From Burkholderia sp. 4M9327F10 (GTDB taxonomy: Bacteria; Pseudomonadota; Gammaproteobacteria; Burkholderiales; Burkholderiaceae): a stretch of DNA of 64,000 bases. The number at the start of each line of letters is the position of its first letter. Position 1 is the stretch's first letter. The notes under the pieces are model-generated. The model made no database searches. It was not told where the DNA came from and saw only the letters and a list, made by a program, of their open reading frames with translations. The stretch spans positions 62,001 to 126,000 of the forward strand of contig NZ_SCNV01000014.1 of NCBI RefSeq assembly GCF_005503145.1, given 5' to 3'. Made by a program: the position numbers and the translations under genes. Positions 18,640 through 25,453 of the stretch are shown here, piece after piece.

Positions 18640-19518
18640 TCAGGACGCGTCGTCGCCCGGCGGCTTCACTTTCAGCAGAATATGTTTCGCGATGCCGCGC
18701 ACGATGTTCACCTCTTCCCGCTCGAGCCCGGAGCGGGCAAACAGGCGCCGCAGGCGCGACATCAGCTTCTTCGGATTGGCCGGATCGAGAAATTCGAGCG
18801 CGACGAGCGCGCTTTCGAGGTGCGCAAACATCCCTTCGATGTCGTCGCTAGGCGCAAGCGAACCGTGTGCCGCACCCTGCCCCTCGGCGCCCGCCACACC
18901 GCCCGCCGCCGCACCACCCGAGCCGCCCAGGCCGCCCGCGCCGAGGTAAGCGGTGCGCAATTCGTACGCCAGCACCTGCACCGCCTGCGCCAGATTGAGC
19001 GAGCTGTAAGCCGGATTGGCCGGAATATGTGCAAGCAGGCTGCAGCGCTCGACGTCCTCGTTGGACAGTCCGGTGCGCTCATTGCCGAACACCAGCGCGA
19101 TGTCGCCATGCACCGCGTGCTCGCGCGCATGCGCCGCCGCGGCGCGCGGCACGAGTTGCGGCGGCCCGTATTCGCGCGCGCGGGCCGTCAGCGCCACCGA
19201 CCACTGCACGCCGTTGAGCGCGTCGGCGAGGGTCGGCACTACGTGGGCGCCGGCCAGCACATCGTCCGCGCCGCTCGCCATGGCGATGGCCTCGGGATCG
19301 GACTGCACATGCGGCACGCGCGGCGCCACCAGCACAAGGCGCGAAAATCCCATGGTTTTCAGCGCACGCGCCGCCGCACCGACATTGCCGGGATGGCTGG
19401 GCTCGACGAGCACGAAGCGGGTGGACGTAAAACCGCCGCGCACGGGCGCTGCGCTGTCCGGCCCGCAGATTTCGGACGGCGGCGGGGAGGACGAAGACGG
19501 ATTGTGGGGTTGTGCCAC
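18640..19518 (-). CDS. trmJ: tRNA (cytidine/uridine-2'-O-)-methyltransferase TrmJ
   Basis: SPOUT-family methyltransferase that 2'-O-methylates position 32 of several tRNAs. 292 residues. After a Pro/Ser-rich N-terminus (about 30 residues) the SpoU core begins at FVLVEPSHPGNVGAAARALKTMGF. The SAM knot includes ALVFGNERTGLSNEDVERC and the C-terminal knot motif IPANPAYSSLNLAQAVQVLAYELR. The C-terminal extension (GAGGLGGSGGAAAGG linker, then a helical tail) is typical of TrmJ rather than TrmL. Divergent from suhB. Confidence 0.92.
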   Translation of the reverse strand: MAQPHNPSSSSPPPSEICGPDSAAPVRGGFTSTRFVLVEPSHPGNVGAAARALKTMGFSRLVLVAPRVPHVQSDPEAIAMASGADDVLAGAHVVPTLADALNGVQWSVALTARAREYGPPQLVPRAAAAHAREHAVHGDIALVFGNERTGLSNEDVERCSLLAHIPANPAYSSLNLAQAVQVLAYELRTAYLGAGGLGGSGGAAAGGVAGAEGQGAAHGSLAPSDDIEGMFAHLESALVALEFLDPANPKKLMSRLRRLFARSGLEREEVNIVRGIAKHILLKVKPPGDDAS

Positions 19519-19808
19519 GATAAAAATGGGGAGCTAAAGATGCTTATGGTAGCGCCAACCAGCGCTGCGAACCTACCGGCATCGCACGGCGCCCTGACGA
19601 GGGGGCCCGGAGTCGGGTAAAATCACGCACATTGCGCCGTCCTGGCACGTGCGCCCCGTTCTTATTCAATTCGTCTCCGTCGACGGAACGCGCCGTCCAG
19701 CGCCGTTTCGTGTTGTTTCGGCTGATTTATAGCTCATTCAGCTCCTTACTCAGCTCATTTTACCGGCAAGCAGCCGCGCTGCCCCGGCACAAACAAGGAT
19801 CCAGGCTC

Positions 19809-20612
19809 ATGCATCCCATGCTCAACATCGCCGTCAAGGCCGCCCGCCGCGCCGCGCAGATCATCAACCGGGCGTCGCTCGATCTCGATCTGGTCCAGGT
19901 CAGCAAGAAGCAGCACAACGATTTCGTCACGGAGGTCGACAAGGCGTCGGAAGCCGCGATCATCGATACGCTGAAGACCGCCTACCCCGATCACGCCATC
20001 CTCGCCGAAGAATCCGGCAAGTCGGACAACGAGTCCGAATACCAGTGGATCATCGACCCGCTCGACGGCACCACGAACTTCATCCACGGCTTCCAGTACT
20101 ACTGCGTGTCCATCGCCCTCGCACACAAGGGCATCGTCACCCAGGCCGTCGTCTATGACCCGAACCGCAACGACCTGTTTACCGCCTCGCGCGGCCGCGG
20201 TGCGTTCCTGAACGACCGCCGCATCCGCGTCGGCCGCCGCGACCGTCTCGCCGACGGCCTGATCGGCACGGGCTTCCCGTTCCGCGAGACCGACGGTCTG
20301 GAGGCTTATGGGCGCCTCTTCAAGGAAATGACCGAATCCTGCGCCGGCCTGCGCCGCCCGGGCGCGGCTGCGCTCGATCTCGCGAACGTCGCGGCGGGGC
20401 GCCTGGACGGTTTCTTCGAACAGGGCCTGCATGCATGGGACATGGCTGCCGGCAGCCTGCTGATCACCGAAGCCGGCGGTCTGGTGGGCAACTACACGGG
20501 CGATTCCGACTTCCTGCATATCGGCGAAATCGTCGCGGGCAACCCGAAGCTGTATGCCCAGATGGTGCCGATCCTCTCGCGCTACAGCCGCACCAGGCAG
20601 CAGGCAGCGTAA
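19809..20612 (+). CDS. suhB: Inositol-1-monophosphatase family protein SuhB
   Basis: 267 residues. Metal and phosphate motifs of the IMPase family are intact: [18 protein letters not shown] and [17 protein letters not shown]. In E. coli SuhB also joins the rRNA antitermination complex, so the role may be regulatory as much as metabolic. The ATG at 19809 gives [15 protein letters not shown], the usual SuhB start; the open frame back to 19632 has no matching sequence. Divergent from trmJ; closed by a strong terminator. Confidence 0.95.
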   Translation: MHPMLNIAVKAARRAAQIINRASLDLDLVQVSKKQHNDFVTEVDKASEAAIIDTLKTAYPDHAILAEESGKSDNESEYQWIIDPLDGTTNFIHGFQYYCVSIALAHKGIVTQAVVYDPNRNDLFTASRGRGAFLNDRRIRVGRRDRLADGLIGTGFPFRETDGLEAYGRLFKEMTESCAGLRRPGAAALDLANVAAGRLDGFFEQGLHAWDMAAGSLLITEAGGLVGNYTGDSDFLHIGEIVAGNPKLYAQMVPILSRYSRTRQQAA

Positions 20613-20628
20613 GGCTCACCCACCCAGG

Positions 20629-20650
20629 AAGCGGCTTCGGCCGCTTTTTT
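20629..20650 (+). terminator. Intrinsic terminator of suhB
   Basis: AAGCGGC, loop TTCG (a stable UUCG tetraloop), GCCGCTTTTTT, beginning 17 bases after the suhB stop. Confidence 0.92.
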
Positions 20651-20878
20651 GCTGGTGCCGGCTGCGCGGCCCGCGGGTTGCCGCGCATGCATGCGGCGCC
20701 CCGGCACGCAGACGCGCCGAACCGCCCGCATCCTGCCTCCCACCGGCACGCGCAAACGCCAGCCCCCCTGCACGCCGCAGCGCTTCATGCTACAAAGCGA
20801 CAGGCCGCGCCGGCATCCGTTTTTCTCGAGCCGTCGTCATTTTGGCGCGCGATTGAGCGCAGCATCCCGAACTGCTTA

Positions 20879-22177
20879 ATGAAAAAAGGCTTCTATACGA
20901 TCATCGCGGCGCAGTTCGTGTCGTCGCTTGCCGACAACGCGCTGCTGATCGCGGCGATCGCGCTGCTCTCGGTGATCCGCTCGGCCGCGTGGGTGACGCC
21001 GCTGCTGCAGATCTTCTTCACGGTCTCTTACGTGCTGCTCGCGCCATTCGTCGGCGCCTTTGCCGACGCACTGCAAAAGCGCCACGTCATGTTCGTCGCG
21101 AACGCGCTGAAGGCAAGCGGCTGCCTGATGATGATTGCCGGCGTGCATCCGATGATCGCCTATGGCGTGGTCGGCTTCGGCGCAGCGGCCTACTCGCCGG
21201 CCAAGTACGGCATCCTCACCGAATTGCTGCCCGCCGAGAGCCTTGTCGCGGCCAACGCGTGGCTGGAGTCGGCCACCGTGCTGTCGACCATCGTCGGGAC
21301 CATGCTGGGTGGCGCATTGATCAGCACGTATGCGACCAATTTCGTGACCCATGCGCGGCTGCCGCTGATTCACTCCGCAGCGGATCTGGCGATGTTCGCC
21401 GTGATGGTGACCTACGCGATCGCAGCGGCGATCAATGTGGGCATCCCCGACACCGGGGCTCGCTATCCGAATCGCCTCACAGAACCGAAAAAGCTGGTCA
21501 GCGATTTCACGCATTGCTTCAATGTGCTGTGGGCCGACAAGCTCGCGCAGATCGCGCTGTGGGTGACCACACTAATGTGGGGCGGCGCGGTCACGCTGCA
21601 GTTGCTGGTGTTGAAGTGGGCCGACGTGAACCTGGGGCTGTCGCTTTCGAAAGCGGCAGTAATGCAGGGGGTCACGGGGCTCGGCATTGCCGTCGGCGCC
21701 GCGGCGGCCGCGACGTGGGTGCCGCTGCGCGGTTCGTTAAAGGTGCTGCCGATCGGCATCATCACGGGCGCTGTGGCGGTCGCGATGGCGTTTTATAGCA
21801 AGGGGCTGTTTCCCCCCGGCATGGGAATTCGCGTCGGTCCTTTCGTTGCGCCGATCTATATCGTGCTCGCCTATCCGCTGATGATCCTGCTTGGCGCGCT
21901 ATCGGGGTTCTTTATCGTGCCGATGAACGCCCTGTTGCAGCATCGTGGCGCCACTCTCCTCTCCGCCGGCCATTCGATCGCGGTGCAAAACTTCAACCAG
22001 AACCTGGCCGTGCTGCTGATGCTCGGCCTGTACGCGGCGCTGCTGACGGCAAAGCTGCCGGTGCCCTGGATCATTGTGGTGTTCGGCACGTTCATCACGT
22101 TCATGATGTGGCTTGCGAAGCGCAGGAGCGCGGCGAATGCGCGCAAGGTCGATATGCGCGCACTGGTCGAGGAATAG
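20879..22177 (+). CDS. lplT: Lysophospholipid transporter LplT (MFS)
   Basis: 432 residues, inner membrane, about 12 hydrophobic segments. In E. coli LplT flips lysophospholipids inward for reacylation by Aas. Family features are the N-terminus MKKGFYTIIAAQFVSSLADNALLIAAIALL, the loop YSPAKYGILTELLPAESLVAANAWLES, and IVPMNALLQHRG. The ATG at 20879 gives the standard N-terminus. A longer open frame starts inside suhB and crosses its terminator, so it is not used. The ribosome site is poor. No fused or adjacent acyltransferase is seen here. Confidence 0.92.
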   Translation: MKKGFYTIIAAQFVSSLADNALLIAAIALLSVIRSAAWVTPLLQIFFTVSYVLLAPFVGAFADALQKRHVMFVANALKASGCLMMIAGVHPMIAYGVVGFGAAAYSPAKYGILTELLPAESLVAANAWLESATVLSTIVGTMLGGALISTYATNFVTHARLPLIHSAADLAMFAVMVTYAIAAAINVGIPDTGARYPNRLTEPKKLVSDFTHCFNVLWADKLAQIALWVTTLMWGGAVTLQLLVLKWADVNLGLSLSKAAVMQGVTGLGIAVGAAAAATWVPLRGSLKVLPIGIITGAVAVAMAFYSKGLFPPGMGIRVGPFVAPIYIVLAYPLMILLGALSGFFIVPMNALLQHRGATLLSAGHSIAVQNFNQNLAVLLMLGLYAALLTAKLPVPWIIVVFGTFITFMMWLAKRRSAANARKVDMRALVEE

Positions 22178-22622
22178 TTGTTTGCGAGCAGGCTGTTGCA
22201 ACGATTTATTTAGCAATCCAGATTTAGCACACCCGACGCCCCTCGCGAGCGTGCCTCATCAGCACGTGCTCTTTTGCCAGCTAGCGCCCGCCATCGCAAG
22301 GAAGCCGGGAACGAAGTCTCGAACGGCGCCGCTTTCCTGTCTCACATCAGTCCCGAAACGGCTCACCAGGCAGCAGAAATGTGAGCATCCCTCTCGCCGT
22401 TCCTTCCATCCACCTCTCCCCTTGCCGCTACCGCCGCGCCAGAAGGCCCACAAGCCCCTAAATGCGGGCCAGCGGCGAAAGCGAGTATCCAATGTGAGCA
22501 AATGCTCATAAATTAGAGCCGTCATCCATCAACGAGGAATCCACGCGATTCCGACCGGTGGATCCGGCGTCGCGGCGGCCGGATTCAGGCAACCGGAGGC
22601 GGCCGCAAGGAAAGGGATAACG
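22178..22622. other. Intergenic region ahead of the FAD monooxygenase
   Basis: 445 bases without a gene. It holds the perfect palindrome TGAGCA-AA-TGCTCA at 22495-22508 and an isolated copy of its left half, AATGTGAGCA, at 22378-22387. It also contains AGCACGTGCT at 22261-22270. No lplT terminator is obvious. Confidence 0.5.
22495..22508. promoter_or_regulatory. Candidate operator (TGAGCA-AA-TGCTCA)
   Basis: Perfect six-base inverted repeat with a two-base spacer, 115 bases ahead of the monooxygenase start. AATGTGAGCA recurs at 22378-22387, as expected for two sites of a dimeric regulator. The regulator is not in the window. Confidence 0.4.
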
Positions 22623-23729
22623 ATGAAAGTCATCATTGCAGGCGGCGGCATTGTCGGGTTGACCACGGGGATCGCCTTCAGGGCGATCGGCTGGGAGGTG
22701 CTCGTATGTGAACAGGCCCCGGAAATTCGTGCCGCGGGCGCAGCCATCGGACTGTGGCGCAACGCGCTCGACGTGTTCGCCGAGTTTGGCGTGGGCGATG
22801 CCATCCATGCGATCGGCACGCCCGTGGAAACGTGGTTCTACGACGGTCGCGGAGAGCGCTTCAGGGCGCCCGGATTCGACCAGGCCGATCATGCCTTTGT
22901 ACTGGTTCCTCGGCCTGAACTGAACCGCCAGCTTGCCGCGGCGGTGGGTGCTGAAAACATCCGCCTCGATACCAGGATCCGGAGTTTCGAGGAGGAAGCG
23001 GACCACATCACGGTGTGCTTCGACGATGGCACGACCGAACGCGCAGATCTGCTGGTGGGAGCGGACGGTGTCTACTCGGCCGTGCGCGCCCAACTGGTTC
23101 CCGGTCATGCCGCGCAGGAACATCAAGGCCATCATGTGTGGCGCGGCATGCTCGCCTCAGGCGACGAACCCCCGCAAGGCTCCATCCTGACAGTTGGAAA
23201 TCAGCGTACGCGCGGCGGATATGCCCGCACCTACGGCAATCAGGTCGTGTGGATGGTCAACCAGTTCGACAGCCCGCTTCCCACGGGCAGCAACAAGGAA
23301 GAGGCCTTGCTCCGCGCCGCGCATCTGAACGAGAACGGCTGGAACGATCCGCTGCTCAGGCTGATCGAGAGGACGCCGGAAACGCAGATCCTGCACAACC
23401 AGATCATGTTCGTGCCGTCCCTGCCGCGCTGGACCTCCGCACGGGTTGCGCTGATCGGCGATGCGGCGCATGGTCTTTCGCCGCATATCTCGGCGGGCGG
23501 AACACTCGGCGTGGAAGATGTGCGGGTGCTCGTGCAAGCCGTGCTGAGGTACGACGAACTCGCCGCGGCCCTGCCGGCATACGAGGCCAACCGGATGCCT
23601 CACTATGCACGTGTACATGAACTGGCCGCGGCCGTGGAATGGGCCGGCAACGCCCGCGAATACGCCCGGGAGTACGCGACGTTCAGCCACTGGATGCTCA
23701 ACGAGGGTTATCGCGCCTCACGCGCCTGA
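22623..23729 (+). CDS. FAD-dependent monooxygenase, group A (possible urate hydroxylase HpxO-like)
   Basis: 368 residues with the three marks of single-component aromatic hydroxylases: the FAD Rossmann motif IIAGGGIVGLTTGIA at residues 4-18, the DG motif LLVGADGVYSAVRAQL and the GD motif VALIGDAAHGLSPHIS. These enzymes use NAD(P)H and O2 to hydroxylate an aromatic or heteroaromatic ring. The N-terminal part (APEIRAAGAAIGLWRNALDVFAEFGV) resembles the HpxO/salicylate-hydroxylase branch. With a purine-nucleoside-type gene next, urate is a reasonable substrate, but the sequence alone does not prove it. AAAGGGATAACG precedes the ATG. No partner reductase is needed or seen. Confidence 0.88.
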   Translation: MKVIIAGGGIVGLTTGIAFRAIGWEVLVCEQAPEIRAAGAAIGLWRNALDVFAEFGVGDAIHAIGTPVETWFYDGRGERFRAPGFDQADHAFVLVPRPELNRQLAAAVGAENIRLDTRIRSFEEEADHITVCFDDGTTERADLLVGADGVYSAVRAQLVPGHAAQEHQGHHVWRGMLASGDEPPQGSILTVGNQRTRGGYARTYGNQVVWMVNQFDSPLPTGSNKEEALLRAAHLNENGWNDPLLRLIERTPETQILHNQIMFVPSLPRWTSARVALIGDAAHGLSPHISAGGTLGVEDVRVLVQAVLRYDELAAALPAYEANRMPHYARVHELAAAVEWAGNAREYAREYATFSHWMLNEGYRASRA

Positions 23730-23867
23730 AGACCTGCGCAACTCCGCGACCGCTGCTTTCGCGCAGCGATGTCGTAGAGCGTCTACCGTGCCTCGTATGG
23801 TGATAGAAAGGCACGCTGCTCCCCCCTGCCGCAACTCCCCCTCCCACTCCGGGATCCGCCACGAGCA

Positions 23868-23889
23868 GCAGTGCCCAGTCGGGCACTGC
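23868..23889. promoter_or_regulatory. Palindrome, candidate enhancer-binding-protein site
   Basis: GCAGTGCCC-AGTC-GGGCACTGC, a perfect inverted repeat with nine-base arms, centred about 119 bases upstream of the -24 GG. That distance suits an activator of sigma-54. It has no T tail, so it is not a good terminator for the gene to its left. Confidence 0.45.
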
Positions 23890-23995
23890 CTGCGCCAGCT
23901 TCGCGCCCTCGCACACATCCGGCCTCGGATGCCAGCCTCCCATATCGATTCCCTTATACCCAAAATCACACCAAAAATTCTCTTTCGGTAAGGCT

Positions 23996-24012
23996 TTGGC
24001 ATGTGCCGTGCT
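23996..24012 (+). promoter_or_regulatory. Candidate sigma-54 (RpoN) promoter
   Basis: TTGGCATGTGCCGTGCT fits the consensus TTGGCACG-N4-TTGCW at all but two of the conserved bases, with GG (23998-23999) and GC (24010-24011) exactly 12 apart as required. It lies about 147 bases ahead of the NUP-family start. Confidence 0.55.
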
Positions 24013-24159
24013 TATAGTCCCCGCACTTGCTCCGGCGCGGCTCAAAAGCCAACGGTTTGCCTGATCGGCTGGCGAACCAGCGGCATCCGCGCACGATTTT
24101 TGGGCACTCAGGCACGAAGCTGGGCTATCCAGCCGAATTACATTCAAACAAAGTACCCC

Positions 24160-25203
24160 ATGAATAAAAAGAAACGGCTTCAGACTCTTGTTTGCGCAGG
24201 CCTCGCATTCGGCATTCAAACGGGCGCCTTCGCCGCGCAGCCCTCTTCTGCACCGCTGCCCGTCAAGGTACTGATTATTTCGATGTTCGGGCCGGAGGGG
24301 AAAACGTGGCTCGATCACCTTGGCCACACACGGGCCATCACCGTGGCCGGCCTGTCGCCGGATTACCCCGCGGTTCATTGCAACCACGACGAGGTGTGCG
24401 TCATCACCACGGGCATGGGCCACGCGAATGCCGCCGCCTCGATGGCCGCGCTGGTTTATTCGAGGAAGTTCGATCTGCGCAAGACCTACTTCCTGATATC
24501 AGGCATCGCCGGCATCGATCCGGCCCAAGGCACGCTCGGCTCGGCGGCGTGGGCCCGGTATCTGGTGGATTTCGGCATCCAGTGGGAACTCGATGCACGC
24601 GAAATCCCCAGTAACTGGAAATCCGGATATCTCGGGATCAACACCCGGAGCGGGAACGAAAAGCCTCCGCTGGACTACCACACGGAAGTGTTCCAGCTAA
24701 ACGAGGCGCTGCTGCAAAAAGCCTATCTGCTCTCGCGCAACGTAACCCTCACCGATAGTCCGGCCGCCCAGGCGTACCGGGCGAAGTACTCGTACGCACC
24801 TGCCAATCAACCGCCTGCGGTCATCCAGTGCGACACGCTCGCCGGCGACACGTGGTTCTCCGGCGAATCGCTTGGGCAACGCGCGCGCGACTGGACCCGA
24901 CTGCTGACCGACGGCAAGGGCACGTACTGCACCACCCAGCAGGAAGACAACGCGACCTTCGAGGTCATCAAGCGAGCCGCCGCCGCGGGCCTCGCCGACA
25001 CGAACCGGGTCGCGGCTCTGCGCGCGGGATCGGACTTCGACCGCCCTCCACAGGGCGGATCGAACGTTGACAACCTGCTGGACTACCAGCAACAGGGCGG
25101 ATTCGTTCCCGCGCTGGACAACCTCTATCTCGCCGGTGCGCCCCTCGTCAGCGCCATCGTCAGCAACTGGGCGCAATGGAAAGACGGGGTTCCCGCTAAC
25201 TAG
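24160..25203 (+). CDS. Exported purine nucleoside permease (NUP) family protein
   Basis: 347 residues. A signal peptide (MNKKKRLQTLVCAGLAFGIQTGAFA) is followed by a soluble domain: VKVLIISMFGPEGKTWL, VITTGMGHANAAASMAAL, FLISGIAGIDPAQGTLG and later RAGSDFDRPPQGGSNVDN. This is the NUP family, named after yeast nucleoside permease, but the fold it resembles is that of nucleoside phosphorylases, and no membrane segment exists beyond the signal. A periplasmic nucleoside-binding or nucleoside-cleaving protein is therefore more plausible than a permease. It sits between a flavin monooxygenase and a TonB receptor. The frame is open 53 codons upstream, but the signal peptide fixes the start at 24160; the ribosome site is weak. 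Confidence 0.88.
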   Translation: MNKKKRLQTLVCAGLAFGIQTGAFAAQPSSAPLPVKVLIISMFGPEGKTWLDHLGHTRAITVAGLSPDYPAVHCNHDEVCVITTGMGHANAAASMAALVYSRKFDLRKTYFLISGIAGIDPAQGTLGSAAWARYLVDFGIQWELDAREIPSNWKSGYLGINTRSGNEKPPLDYHTEVFQLNEALLQKAYLLSRNVTLTDSPAAQAYRAKYSYAPANQPPAVIQCDTLAGDTWFSGESLGQRARDWTRLLTDGKGTYCTTQQEDNATFEVIKRAAAAGLADTNRVAALRAGSDFDRPPQGGSNVDNLLDYQQQGGFVPALDNLYLAGAPLVSAIVSNWAQWKDGVPAN

Positions 25204-25211
25204 AACCCGCG

Positions 25212-25240
25212 CTGCCGGACGCACGGGGAGCGTCCGGCAG
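25212..25240 (+). terminator. Stem-loop after the NUP-family gene
   Basis: CTGCCGGACGC, loop ACGGGGA, GCGTCCGGCAG: a perfect 11-base stem nine bases after the stop. The tail (ATTGCC) lacks a T run, so termination is probable but not certain. It separates this gene from the TonB receptor, whose 250-base lead-in contains an AT-rich block (25258-25310). Confidence 0.6.
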
Positions 25241-25453
25241 ATTGCCGGTCTTAAGCATCTGGAAATATATTAGTAATCCTTATTTATATTGATGTAATCG
25301 AATTGCATGTGATTCGTTGTTGTTCCGGCTGTACCGAAGTACCAGGGCGGAGGAATTGACATGCCGCGCCGCCTGACGTCGAAAAAAATGCCCAGGCGTA
25401 CTCCGTTGAGTCGCGCAATGGGTTTGGCTTACTGACAAGAGTGAAGGGAAATC

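Larger units (their letters stand above)
23730..24159. other. Regulatory region ahead of the NUP-family gene
   Basis: 430 bases with no gene. Content: a perfect nine-base inverted repeat at 23868-23889, a sigma-54-type element at 23996-24012 and a leader of about 135 bases. Confidence 0.5.

Noticed and set aside
20435..20878. N-terminal extension of LplT
   Set aside because: It would start inside suhB and cross the suhB terminator; the family N-terminus begins at 20879.
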